Source of the DNA: Lentzea flava
GTDB lineage: Bacteria > Actinomycetota > Actinomycetes > Mycobacteriales > Pseudonocardiaceae
DNA: 64,000 nucleotides
Direction: 5' to 3'
Assembly: GCF_014648475.1 (NCBI RefSeq)
Contig: NZ_BMRE01000009.1
Coordinates: 124,001 to 188,000 of the forward strand
This document shows positions 24,512-36,344 of the stretch, one piece after another. Below the pieces are notes generated by a model. That model did not search any database, had not been told where the DNA came from, and saw only the letters and a program-made list of their open reading frames with translations. The position numbers were made by a program, and so were the translations under genes. Position 1 is the stretch's first letter, and each line of letters starts with the position of its first letter.

Positions 24512-24919
24512 TCAGCAGACCTCGTTGGTGAAGGTCTGGCCCACGCCGTCGACGATGCCGTGCGCCATGGTGCAGAACCGCAGCGTGTTCGCGCCGGTCG
24601 ACCACACCTCCTGCTGACCGCGCCGGCCGTTGGCGATGTCGATGTCGCCGTCGCCCCTGGTGATGGCGACGGAGGCCTCGACGTTGGGGTGACCCGACTT
24701 CCACGAGTCCCAGACGTAGATGTAGCCCCAGTTCTTGCCGCAGCCCTTGAACTGCTTGACCGAGGCGACGGTCGTGTTGCCGCTCTTGAGGTACTTCGTG
24801 GAGCCGATCTGCGTGACGCCGGTCGAGCACCGCGGGTTCGTCTCGGCGTGCGCCGCGCCCGTGAAGGTCAGGGCGACGGCCGCCGCCGCCAGCACGGCGG
24901 CACCAATCCTCTTCTGCAT
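24512..24919 (-). CDS. Small secreted cysteine-containing protein (DUF2690-like outline)
   Basis: 135 residues from the ATG at 24919, which has GAGG just upstream; a GTG nine bases earlier is also possible. It has a signal peptide (IGAAVLAAAAVALTFTGAAHA). The mature part of ~110 residues has four cysteines (PRCSTG, KGCGKNWGY, RFCTMA and the terminal Cys). The pattern CGKNWGYIYVWDS, with single Trp residues spaced between strands, recalls DUF2690-like secreted proteins of streptomycetes. No catalytic motif is seen and the function is unknown. Confidence 0.7.
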   Translation of the reverse strand: MQKRIGAAVLAAAAVALTFTGAAHAETNPRCSTGVTQIGSTKYLKSGNTTVASVKQFKGCGKNWGYIYVWDSWKSGHPNVEASVAITRGDGDIDIANGRRGQQEVWSTGANTLRFCTMAHGIVDGVGQTFTNEVC

Positions 24920-24947
24920 GATCCTCACGGTGAACCAGGCCGGTTAG

Positions 24948-28344
<3,397 letters not shown>

Positions 28345-28378
28345 GTTTTCTGTTCTTTCGGTGAAAGGGTTGGATCAA

Positions 28379-29146
28379 GTGACCGGACTGCTCGAAGGCA
28401 AGCGACTGCTGATCACGGGTGTGATCACCGACGCGTCGATCGCCTTCCACGTCGCACGCGTCGCCCAGGAGCAGGGTGCCGAGGTCGTGCTGACCGGGTT
28501 CGGCCGGCTGAGCCTCGTGCAGCGCATCGCCCAGCGCCTGCCCAAGCCCGCGCCCGTGATCGAGCTCGACGTGCAGAACCAGGAGCACCTGGACACGCTG
28601 GCCGACCGTGTCCGTGAGCACGTCGACGGCCTCGACGGTGTCGTGCACGCCATCGGCTTCGCCCCGCAGAGCTGCCTCGGCGCGCCGTTCATGGACGCGC
28701 CGTGGGAGGACGTCTCCGTCGCGATGCACGTCTCGGCGTACTCGTACAAGGCGCTCGTGCAGGCCGTCCGCCCGTTGCTGTCGCACGGTTCCTCGGTCGT
28801 GGGCCTCGACTTCGACGCCCGCCAGGCCTGGCCCGCCTACAACTGGATGGGCGCGGCGAAGGCGGCGTTCGAGTCGATCAACCGCTACATGGCGCGCGAC
28901 CTCGGCCCGGACGGCATCCGCGTGAACCTCATCTCGGCGGGCCCGGTGCGCACGATGGCCGCGAAGTCCATCCCGGGCTTCTCCGAGCTCGAGAAGATGT
29001 GGGGCGAGAAGGCGCCGCTGTCGTGGGACGTCGACGACCCCACGCCGGTCGCGAAGTCGGTGTGCGGCCTGCTGTCCGACTGGTTCCCGGCCACCACGGG
29101 CTCGATGGTGTTCGTCGACGGCGGTGTGCACTTCCTCGGTCTCTGA
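28379..29146 (+). CDS. inhA: NADH-dependent enoyl-ACP reductase (InhA type)
   Basis: 255 residues. Final reduction step of the type II fatty-acid cycle, the target of isoniazid in mycobacteria. The N-terminus is almost collinear with InhA: TGLLEGKRLLITGVITDAS, IAFHVARVAQEQGAEVVLTG. Further signatures are LDGVVHAIGF, the active-site Tyr154/Lys161 (AYNWMGAAK), ISAGPVRTMAAKSIPGF and SDWFPATTGSMVFVDGG. The GTG at 28379 gives the family start; an in-frame GTG at 28361 would add six residues. It lies between fabG and the ferrochelatase gene, all on one strand. Position Ser94 of InhA corresponds to a small residue here (FAPQS region). Confidence 0.96.
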   Translation: MTGLLEGKRLLITGVITDASIAFHVARVAQEQGAEVVLTGFGRLSLVQRIAQRLPKPAPVIELDVQNQEHLDTLADRVREHVDGLDGVVHAIGFAPQSCLGAPFMDAPWEDVSVAMHVSAYSYKALVQAVRPLLSHGSSVVGLDFDARQAWPAYNWMGAAKAAFESINRYMARDLGPDGIRVNLISAGPVRTMAAKSIPGFSELEKMWGEKAPLSWDVDDPTPVAKSVCGLLSDWFPATTGSMVFVDGGVHFLGL

Positions 29147-29198
29147 CGTCACATCGGCTCGTCGTGTGGGCCGATTCGGCGTCTGATTGGATGGGGCG

Positions 29199-30224
29199 GT
29201 GAGTTTCGACGCGCTGCTCTGGTTGTCGTTCGGTGGCCCAGAGGGTCCTGAGGACGTCCGCCCCTTCCTGGAGAACGTGGTTCGCGGACGTGGCGTGCCG
29301 CCGGAGCGGCTGGACGAGGTCGAGGCCCATTACCAGCACTTCGGCGGCGTGTCGCCGATCAACCGCCTGAACCTCGAGGCCATCGACGCGGTCAAGGCCC
29401 GCGGCTTCGAGCTGCCGATCTACTTCGGCAACCGCAACTGGCACCCGATGGTCGAGGACACCGTCGCCCAGATGAAGGCGGACGGTGTCCGTCGCGCGCT
29501 GGTGTTCCCGACGAGCGCCTACGGCGGCTATTCCGCGTGCCGCCAGTACGACGAGGACATCGTGCGGGCGCTGCAGGCCGTGCCGGACGGCCCCGAACTG
29601 GTGAAGCTGCGCCAGTTCTTCGACCACCCGCTGTTCATCGCGGCCTTCGCCGACGGTGTGCGTGCGGCCGCCGCTGGTCTGACGGGTCCGTACCGGCTCG
29701 TCTTCACCGCGCACTCGGTGCCGGTGTCCGCGGACAAGGCCGCCGGCCCGCCCACCGAGGGCGGCTACCGCTACTCGCGCCAGGTCGTCGAGGCCTCCCG
29801 CCTGGTCGCCGCCGAGCTGGGGGTCACCGAGTACGACGTGGTGTGGCAGTCGCGGTCGGGCCCGCCGCAGATCCCGTGGCTCGAGCCCGACATCGTCGAC
29901 CACATCGACGCGTTGCACGCCAAGGGCGTCACCGGTGTCGTGGTGTGCCCGATCGGGTTCGTGTCCGACCACCTCGAGGTCGTGTGGGACCTCGACACCG
30001 AGGCCCGCGACCGGGCGGCCGAGCTCGGCATGGAGTTCGCCCGCGCCGCGACCCCGAACGGCGACCCGCGCTTCGCCGAACTCGTCGAGGAGCTGGTCGC
30101 CGAGCACACGTCCGGGGCGCCCGCGCGGAAGCTCTCGTCGTTCGTGGCGGCGGGCTGCACGGTGAACGGCGCGCCGTGTGCGCCGTTGTGTTGCGAACCG
30201 GTCAAGAGGCCCGTTCGCGGCTAG
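29199..30224 (+). CDS. hemH: Coproporphyrin/protoporphyrin ferrochelatase with C-terminal Fe-S cysteines
   Basis: 341 residues. It inserts Fe2+ into the porphyrin; in actinobacteria the substrate is coproporphyrin III (CpfC). Motifs: [15 protein letters not shown] at the start, PIYFGNRNW, catalytic His in [11 protein letters not shown], and [20 protein letters not shown]. The C-terminus has Cys320, 327, 331 and 332 ([16 protein letters not shown]), the [2Fe-2S] ligands known from actinobacterial enzymes. The GTG at 29199 was chosen because residue 2 then begins the family SFDALL. The neighbours inhA-hemH mirror the mycobacterial order. Confidence 0.96.
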   Translation: MSFDALLWLSFGGPEGPEDVRPFLENVVRGRGVPPERLDEVEAHYQHFGGVSPINRLNLEAIDAVKARGFELPIYFGNRNWHPMVEDTVAQMKADGVRRALVFPTSAYGGYSACRQYDEDIVRALQAVPDGPELVKLRQFFDHPLFIAAFADGVRAAAAGLTGPYRLVFTAHSVPVSADKAAGPPTEGGYRYSRQVVEASRLVAAELGVTEYDVVWQSRSGPPQIPWLEPDIVDHIDALHAKGVTGVVVCPIGFVSDHLEVVWDLDTEARDRAAELGMEFARAATPNGDPRFAELVEELVAEHTSGAPARKLSSFVAAGCTVNGAPCAPLCCEPVKRPVRG

Positions 30225-30256
30225 ACTTCATTTTTCAACGGGCGAAGAATTGGTGG

Positions 30257-30979
30257 ATGACCAGTTCCGCGGCCGTTGAGGTCACCGGGCTCCGGGTGCG
30301 CCGGGGCAAGCGTCTGGTCCTGCGGGACGTGAGCTGCACGATCCCGCAGGGCAGTGTCACCGGGCTGCTCGGCCCGTCCGGCTGCGGCAAGACGACCCTG
30401 ATGCGCTCGGTCGTGGGCGTGCAGATCGTCGAGTCGGGCTCGGTGTCGGTGCTCGGCTCGCCCGCCGGCAGTCCTGACCTGCGCAGGCGGATCGGATACG
30501 CGACGCAGAACCCGGCCGTCTACGCCGATCTCACCGTCGAGGAGAACCTCCGCTACTTCTGCTCGGTTCTGCGCGCTCCCCGTTCGGACGTGTCGCGGGT
30601 GATCGACGAGGTGGGCCTGGGCGCGAACGTCTCGCAGCTCGTGTCGTCGCTGTCCGGCGGTGAGCTGTCCCGGACGAGCCTCGCGGTCGCGTTGCTCGGC
30701 ACACCCGAGCTGTTGGTGCTCGACGAACCGACAGTCGGCCTCGACCCGTTGCTGCGTGACGAGCTGTGGACGTTGTTCCGCACGTTGGCCGCGCGCGGTG
30801 TCACGTTGCTGGTGTCCAGCCACGTCATGGACGAAGCCGCCCGCTGCTCGCGGCTGCTGCTGATGCGCGACGGCGCGCTGCTCGCCGACGACACGCCCTC
30901 GTCGCTGCTGTCCGAGACCGGCACCGACGACCTGGAGCAGGCGTTCCTGTCCCTGGTCCGAGCGAGGGAGGCGGCGTGA
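30257..30979 (+). CDS. ABC-2 transporter ATP-binding protein
   Basis: 240 residues. Walker A LLGPSGCGKTTLM (~38), Q-loop ATQNPAVYADLTVEENL, signature SSLSGGELSRTSLAVALLG (slightly unusual; LSGGE is intact), Walker B ELLVLDEPTVGLDP, and H-loop SSHVMDEA. It is coupled to the downstream permease by a GTGA overlap. A TAGACT box overlaps the hemH stop and could drive it. It is likely an exporter or resistance pump of the DrrAB/NatAB kind; the substrate is unknown. Confidence 0.93.
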   Translation: MTSSAAVEVTGLRVRRGKRLVLRDVSCTIPQGSVTGLLGPSGCGKTTLMRSVVGVQIVESGSVSVLGSPAGSPDLRRRIGYATQNPAVYADLTVEENLRYFCSVLRAPRSDVSRVIDEVGLGANVSQLVSSLSGGELSRTSLAVALLGTPELLVLDEPTVGLDPLLRDELWTLFRTLAARGVTLLVSSHVMDEAARCSRLLLMRDGALLADDTPSSLLSETGTDDLEQAFLSLVRAREAA

Positions 30980-31710
30980 ACACCTCAATCCTGCTCGCCA
31001 CGACCGCGCGGATCCTCAACCAGTTCCGCCACGACCGCCGCACCGTCGCGCTGATGATCCTCATGCCGTCGCTGCTGCTGATCCTGCTGCGCTTCGTCTT
31101 CAACTCCGAGCAGGCCTTCAGCCGCGCCGCGCCCGCACTGCTCGCGGTCTTCCCGTTCGCGATCATGTTCATCGTCACGTCGATCACCACGCTGCGCGAA
31201 CGCACCACGGCGACGCTGGAACGCCTGATGACGATGCCGATCGCCAAGCTGGACCTGCTCTTCGGCTACGCGCTGGCGTTCGGCCTGGTGGCCGTGGTGC
31301 AGGTGCTGGTCGCGGTCGGGGTGTCGCTGTACTGGCTCGGGCTGTCGATCGGCGGCTCGGTGTGGCTGCTCGTGGTCATCGCGGGGCTGGACGCGCTGCT
31401 GGGCACGGCTTTGGGGCTCTTCGCGAGCGCCTTCGCCCGCACCGAGTTCCAGGCCGTGCAGTTCATGCCGTTGTTCGTGATGCCGCAGGTGTTGCTGTGC
31501 GGGCTGTTCTCGCCGCGTGAGTCGATGACGCCCGTGCTGGAGTGGCTGTCCAACGTGATGCCGTTGTCGTATGCCGTGGACGCGCTGACCGCGGTGACGA
31601 CGTCGTCGGACATCACGGGCGAACTCGTGCAGGACCTCACGATCGTGGCGGCGTGCGGGCTTCTCGCGCTGGTGCTGGGCGCGGTGACGTTGCGGAGGCG
31701 AACGCCCTGA
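30976..31710 (+). CDS. ABC-2 type permease
   Basis: 244 residues with six predicted helices, including ALMILMPSLLLILLRFVF, LAVFPFAIMFIVTSITTL, GYALAFGLVAVVQVLVAVGV, SVWLLVVIAGLDALLGTALGL and VAACGLLALVLGAVTLR. The ABC-2 signature ERTTATLERLMTMPI and the LFSPRESMTPVLEWLSNVMPLSYAVDAL motif are present. It pairs with the ATPase directly upstream. Its stop abuts the stop of the convergent NACHT gene with no base between them. Confidence 0.92.
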   Translation: MNTSILLATTARILNQFRHDRRTVALMILMPSLLLILLRFVFNSEQAFSRAAPALLAVFPFAIMFIVTSITTLRERTTATLERLMTMPIAKLDLLFGYALAFGLVAVVQVLVAVGVSLYWLGLSIGGSVWLLVVIAGLDALLGTALGLFASAFARTEFQAVQFMPLFVMPQVLLCGLFSPRESMTPVLEWLSNVMPLSYAVDALTAVTTSSDITGELVQDLTIVAACGLLALVLGAVTLRRRTP

Positions 31711-34700
31711 TCATCTCGGATGGTCCGGTTCCGTCGTCAGCCTGACGCGGGTGACTGCGGTGAGCGTCGCGACGCAGGTCGTCACCGCGGTGGAGGAGGA
31801 CACCTTCGCCCGGCAGGCCGCCGGGATGGTCTCGAAGTCGCCCTCGAGGTAAGTCACGTCGATCGGCTTCGTCCTGACCAGCCGGGCGCGCTGTGCTGCG
31901 ACCTCACGGAAGTCCTGGTCATCCACGAACACGCCGAGGTAGCTCTCCGGTGCGCAGGTGCTCAGTCGCGCGAGGAGGTCGGGCGTCGGGCGGACGTCGC
32001 TCAGGTCGACGTGGACCGGGTTGCCCTCTTTCGAGCGAACCGTGGCGCACTCCTCACCGGACACGCCGTCGGCCAGCTGGATGTTGGTGAGCTCAACGCG
32101 TTCTTTCACGAACTGTGCGAGCGCCGAGCCGTTGGCCTGAGCGGCCAGTGCGGAGAGGTCGGGCTCGCTCAACCTGTCGTCCTGCAGACCAATGATCGAC
32201 CATCCCGCTTCCCGGTCCTCGGTGAACCTGGTCGAACTCGTGCCGTCGATGGTGACGACCGCACCCCGTTCGCGGTGGTCGTTCGTGTGGCCCACGTAGT
32301 GCCGGTCGACGACGTGGAAGTCGTGAGACGACTCGTGGCTGGAGTCGGTGTGGGTGAACTCGATGACCAGCGGCGCCCCTTCGCGGCCGTGGTGGATCTC
32401 CTGTGCCGCGGCGAGTCCCCGCAACATTTCCGTCCAGCGCGCCCTCGCGATGTCCGGCAGCGCGCCCAGAACTGCGACCTGGTTGAGGCTCCACCTGTCC
32501 GCAGAGCGGTGGTGCGCGCCGATCGCGGTGAGCAGTCGGTCGTCCTCGGGTCCGTGCCGTAGGTGGTGCCAGTCGTCGTTCGTGAGCACGGCGAAGCAGC
32601 CGCTGGCGCTGCGGTAGGACACGCGGACCATCCGTTCGTCCACCTCCGGCCAGCCGGTCGCCTGGCACGTCTCCGGAGTCACGGCCCAGACCACGGCTCC
32701 CGCACCGGCCAGAACCACGGCGACGAGTCCGCCGACCACCGGGCGCGGTACCCGGCGGCGTGCCCGGCGCTCGGACCTCATCACCAGGCGCTCCTGCAGC
32801 CGGACGTGCCAGAACTGGTAGCCACCTCCGGCGATGCGCAGCAGGCCCCGTTCGCGCGCCTGAGCGAGGAAGCGCATCAGCCGCCACGGCAGCCGTCCCG
32901 TGAGCGCCAGTGCCGCCCTGGCCACGACGAAGCGGGTCCACGCACGGGTCGCGAGCACCGCCATCGCGAAGAGCACGACGAACAGCGCGCTGGTCGTGAT
33001 GAGCGCGGTCGCGTTGTCCCAGCTCAACTTCCACGGTACGTGCGTCTGCAGCGCGGGCAGGTCGAGGTTGATGATCGACGGGAAGTGCTCGGTTGACGCC
33101 ACGCGCTCACCGAGGTGGCCGCCGAACGCGGCGCCCAGAGTGCTGACGGCGACGGCCAGTGCGCCGACGACGAGCCCTGTCACCGCCGCCGAGGTGAGGG
33201 TGGAACGGCGGTCGTGTCGGAGGAAGTCGTCGGGACCGGCTTTGCCGGCGCCGCCGGTTCGGGAGGCGAGCAGTTCGTGCAGCCCTACACCAGCACCCGC
33301 GAGCACCGCCAACGCGAACAGTGCGCCGGCATAGGTCATGAGCGTGCTGCGGGAGTCGAGGTCCTGGGTGAACGCGTCCGCGCCGACCAGCAGGATCGGC
33401 AGGCCGGGCACCAGCACCAGCGCGGCACCGGTGAGCAGTCCTCGCCAGAAGCCGCCGCTGCCCGCGGACACCGGACCCGGTTCGCGTCCGCCACCGGCCA
33501 GCCAGAGGGACGTCACCACGACGCCGAAGAGCATCGCCACCAGCGGTGCGTTGGTGCTGATGTGGTGCGCGGGATCGCTTTCCCAGGTGATTTCCGCGCT
33601 GCTCGAACGCAGCGACGCGACGACGGCGTACGCGACGGCGGCGACCAGCAGGCCGAGCACGGGCGCCACCCACGGTGACAGGGTCCGGCGGGCCAGCTGC
33701 CACCAGCGGAAGTCGTGGTCGTCGTGGCGGTGCAGCACCTCGGCGAGGTAGGTGAGCCAGCGGCGGTGCTTCGGGTCCGGGTAGATCGTGTCGACCATGA
33801 GGTCCACGAGGTGGTCCTCGACGGCGTGCCTGCTCGTGAACGCGGTGAGCTCGCCCGGTTCGCGGTTCTCGTAGGCGGCGGCGAAGAGGGAGAGCATCAG
33901 CGGGGTGCTCAGCGCGGTGGCGACCGGCCCGTCGGGTTCGTCTGCGACGTGGGACGCGATGCCAGGCCAGGGCTGCAGGCGGATGACGACGTCGGTGGTG
34001 CTCACCGGGTCGACGCGGACGACAGGGGCGCGCAGCAACGTGGGCGCGCCGCCCGCGATCAGGTCCTCGTACTCGGCGATGCGGCAGGTCAGGACCAACG
34101 GCCGGTCGCCGTCCAGCACGTCGTTGAGCCGGTTCACCGCACGGCGGCGGGCGTGGTCGGGAAGCTCGTCCAACCCGTCGAGGATCGGCAGCAGCAGGCG
34201 GCTGACGAGGAGTGCTTTCGCGGCCTGATGGCGGCCGTTGTAGTAGGTGGTGGCGATGGTGCGGACGAGCCAGTCGTCGAGGCTGTCCGCCACCGGGTCC
34301 CAAGAGGACAGTGAGAGGAACACCGGTACGGCGGCGCCCGCGGTGCGGCGGCGGAGCAGGCCGATGGTCAGCATCGCGCCGAGGAACGTCTTCCCGGAAC
34401 CCGGTTCGCCGATCACCACCAGGCGGCGCGACGGGAGCTGGTCGAAGGCGTCGGCGAGGCGGGTGGCGGCGGCGTCCGGGTTGCCGTCGAGGCGGCCGTC
34501 CAGGCGCAGGCGGACCGGGCCGATGTCGGTGCCGGTCCAGCTGAGGGGGATCAGGCGCTGGTCGCCGAAACGCCGGCGGCGGTGCTTGATCTCCGGCTCC
34601 CACTGGCCGAGGAGTTCCAGGGCGAGCGCATCGGCTTCCTGCTCGGCGGCCTGCGGGCGTTGGTCGCGCGACAGGTAGAGGACGACGCCCGCGAACGCCG

Positions 34701-34833
34701 TGCCGATCGCCACCAGCGCGGAGGCGATGCTGCTGTAGGCGTCGCTTTGGTCAAGAGAGCTGCGGATCAATACGAGCAGAACGACGGCCGTCAGCACGAT
34801 GCCGGCCGTGATCACCCAGGTGCGTGGTGCCAC
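31711..34833 (-). CDS. Multi-pass NACHT/STAND NTPase with extracytoplasmic C-terminal domain
   Basis: 1040 residues. N-terminal hydrophobic helices at ~5-24 and ~36-54. The NACHT core follows: Walker A GEPGSGKT (142-149), a segment VPVFLSLSSWDPV, Walker B LLLPILDGLDE (213-223), sensor LVLTCRIAEYED, and the STPLMLSLF helix. A block of about six transmembrane helices spans ~385-650, then an amphipathic WHVRLQERL winged-helix-like region, one more helix (~700-720), and ~320 residues predicted outside the cell, with paired cysteines (ETCQATG, SGCFAV, EECATV, STCAPES). It combines an intracellular switch NTPase with an outer domain, so signal transduction across the membrane is plausible. No known partner. 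Function not assignable. Confidence 0.88.
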   Translation of the reverse strand: MAPRTWVITAGIVLTAVVLLVLIRSSLDQSDAYSSIASALVAIGTAFAGVVLYLSRDQRPQAAEQEADALALELLGQWEPEIKHRRRRFGDQRLIPLSWTGTDIGPVRLRLDGRLDGNPDAAATRLADAFDQLPSRRLVVIGEPGSGKTFLGAMLTIGLLRRRTAGAAVPVFLSLSSWDPVADSLDDWLVRTIATTYYNGRHQAAKALLVSRLLLPILDGLDELPDHARRRAVNRLNDVLDGDRPLVLTCRIAEYEDLIAGGAPTLLRAPVVRVDPVSTTDVVIRLQPWPGIASHVADEPDGPVATALSTPLMLSLFAAAYENREPGELTAFTSRHAVEDHLVDLMVDTIYPDPKHRRWLTYLAEVLHRHDDHDFRWWQLARRTLSPWVAPVLGLLVAAVAYAVVASLRSSSAEITWESDPAHHISTNAPLVAMLFGVVVTSLWLAGGGREPGPVSAGSGGFWRGLLTGAALVLVPGLPILLVGADAFTQDLDSRSTLMTYAGALFALAVLAGAGVGLHELLASRTGGAGKAGPDDFLRHDRRSTLTSAAVTGLVVGALAVAVSTLGAAFGGHLGERVASTEHFPSIINLDLPALQTHVPWKLSWDNATALITTSALFVVLFAMAVLATRAWTRFVVARAALALTGRLPWRLMRFLAQARERGLLRIAGGGYQFWHVRLQERLVMRSERRARRRVPRPVVGGLVAVVLAGAGAVVWAVTPETCQATGWPEVDERMVRVSYRSASGCFAVLTNDDWHHLRHGPEDDRLLTAIGAHHRSADRWSLNQVAVLGALPDIARARWTEMLRGLAAAQEIHHGREGAPLVIEFTHTDSSHESSHDFHVVDRHYVGHTNDHRERGAVVTIDGTSSTRFTEDREAGWSIIGLQDDRLSEPDLSALAAQANGSALAQFVKERVELTNIQLADGVSGEECATVRSKEGNPVHVDLSDVRPTPDLLARLSTCAPESYLGVFVDDQDFREVAAQRARLVRTKPIDVTYLEGDFETIPAACRAKVSSSTAVTTCVATLTAVTRVRLTTEPDHPR

Positions 34834-34902
34834 GGCCGCAGCTTTTCAGCGCCGATCGGCCAGTCAAGGCTGTTTGGTCGCGGATGACCCGACCGGGTGA
34901 CT

Positions 34903-35700
34903 TCAGTGCCTGCCTGCGCCCGTGTCCGCCAGCACGCGCACGGCCTCGTCGACCGCCGCGTACCGTGCGCGGCGCACTGCCTCGGACACCGGACGCAGCG
35001 CATCGGTCCGTGCCGACATCGCCGACGCCGACACCGCGCCACCGGGCGAGTCGGACTTGGCGACGGACAGGATCGCGTCGACCTCGGCCGCGCGCTGCAA
35101 CACGCGCAGAGCGCGCGGCGGCATCGCGTCCGGCCACGGCAGGGAGGAGTTCGTGGCGGCCAGTTCGGCGATCTCCTTGCGCACGTTCGGGCGGTGCTTG
35201 GCCACGTCGAGGGACGCCAGGGCGGCCGTCGCCTCGCGCAGGGCCGCGCCCAGGCCGTGCTCGGCCTCGCTGATCGGGATGTGCTCCAGGCCGCCTGCCG
35301 ACGGCAGGTCGAACACCGTCCAGCGCATCACGCCGTCGGCCACGATCTTCGGCACCAGGCCGACGTGCACGGACGGGATCACGAGCGCCTCGCCGGACCG
35401 CAGCGCGCAGGTCGCGAGCGGGCCCTTGCCGCCAAGGCCGCGCACGTCACCCGGCACCGGCAGCACGAGCCGTGCCGAGGTCGCACCGGCGCGCCGCAGG
35501 GCGGCCAGCAGCAGGGCGGGGCCCACCGGGGCCTCGTCCGGACCGGGGAGGTCGAGCGCCGTGGCGGTGCCGTCGTCGTCGGCCACCACCTCGTGCTGCT
35601 CGGCCCACGTGTGCAGGGCGTCGAGAACGTCGTCGGCGGCGGCCAGGCCGTGCAGCCATCCCGACGTCCACACGACCAGCGTGGCACTCGCACAGGACAC
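34903..35700 (-). CDS. Conserved actinobacterial hypothetical protein
   Basis: 265 residues, soluble, no signal peptide. Two parts: an alpha/beta N-terminal half with VVWTSGWLHGLAAADDVLDALH, ALLLAALRRAG, RLVLPVPGDVRGL and GEALVIPSVHVGLVPKI; and a helical C-terminal half (~165-265; EIAELAATNSSLPWPDAMPPRALRVLQRAAEVDAIL in pieces). I do not recognise a characterised family. A TAATCT box lies 6 nt before the GTG, supporting this start. Its neighbours (NACHT protein, YcxB-like protein) share only the strand. Confidence 0.78.
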   Translation of the reverse strand: MSCASATLVVWTSGWLHGLAAADDVLDALHTWAEQHEVVADDDGTATALDLPGPDEAPVGPALLLAALRRAGATSARLVLPVPGDVRGLGGKGPLATCALRSGEALVIPSVHVGLVPKIVADGVMRWTVFDLPSAGGLEHIPISEAEHGLGAALREATAALASLDVAKHRPNVRKEIAELAATNSSLPWPDAMPPRALRVLQRAAEVDAILSVAKSDSPGGAVSASAMSARTDALRPVSEAVRRARYAAVDEAVRVLADTGAGRH

Positions 35701-35706
35701 GCGACG

Positions 35707-35712
35707 AGATTA
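35707..35712 (-). promoter_or_regulatory. -10 box TAATCT, leaderless
   Basis: TAATCT ends 6 nt before the GTG start at 35700 on the minus strand, with no Shine-Dalgarno. Confidence 0.5.
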
Positions 35713-35760
35713 CGTGGCCGCGCCCCGGCTGCCCCACCCGGTGTGCCTGATCCGAGACAG

Positions 35761-36255
35761 CTACTTCGCGGGGCCGATGTGCTCTTCCAGCAGCGTCCGG
35801 AACGAGGCCAGGTCCTCATCGGACGCGAAGGCCCGGTGCGGCACGGACAGCGACGCCGAGCCGCCGTCGAGCGTCTCCAGCACGAAGCCCTGCCGCGTCT
35901 CGGTCCAGCCGGGAAGTTCCTCCCAGACGATCTCCTCGCGCACCGCGTTGCCCACGGCCATCCGGAACGACTGGTCGTCGGCGCTGCCCACCACGGTCCG
36001 GCTGATCATCTCGTCGGACGAGAACCGCCACCACACCGCGACCGGCTCCATGAAGCCGATGACCAGCGCGCACACCAGGCCGAACACGGCGACGGGGAAC
36101 AGGTCGTCGCTGAAGCCGATCAGCAGCACGAGCGAGAAGCCGCCCAGCACGATCGCGAACCAGGGCGCCCACTTGAACATCGGCACCATCGCGCGCAGGC
36201 TGGCCCGCCAGTCCGCGGGCGACGGAGCCCACCTGAAATCCACACTGTTGCTCAT
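35761..36255 (-). CDS. YcxB-like membrane protein
   Basis: 164 residues from the ATG at 36255, which follows AGGG; ATG at 36267 is also possible. Two hydrophobic segments (FAIVLGGFSLVLLIGF and FPVAVFGLVCALVIGFM, ~30-70) precede a cytoplasmic C-terminal domain with strands DEMISRTVVGS, FRMAVGNAVREEIVWEEL, GFVLETLDGGS, and the ending VPHRAFASDEDLASFRTLLEEHIG. That last motif is typical of the YcxB-like fold. It is divergent from the AAA-VWA operon. The function is unknown. Confidence 0.75.
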   Translation of the reverse strand: MSNSVDFRWAPSPADWRASLRAMVPMFKWAPWFAIVLGGFSLVLLIGFSDDLFPVAVFGLVCALVIGFMEPVAVWWRFSSDEMISRTVVGSADDQSFRMAVGNAVREEIVWEELPGWTETRQGFVLETLDGGSASLSVPHRAFASDEDLASFRTLLEEHIGPAK

Positions 36256-36331
36256 ATCGCCCTGCATTCTGCTGTACGAGAAGCGCCCCCGCCTGGAGTT
36301 GCTCCACATCGACGGGTCCTGTTTCGGTGCG

Positions 36332-36337
36332 TAGCGT
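36332..36337 (+). promoter_or_regulatory. -10 box TAGCGT with -35 TCGACG, leaderless
   Basis: TAGCGT ends 7 nt before the GTG at 36345. TCGACG (36309-36314) lies 17 bp upstream, an acceptable -35. Confidence 0.55.
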
Positions 36338-36344
36338 CGTTTGC

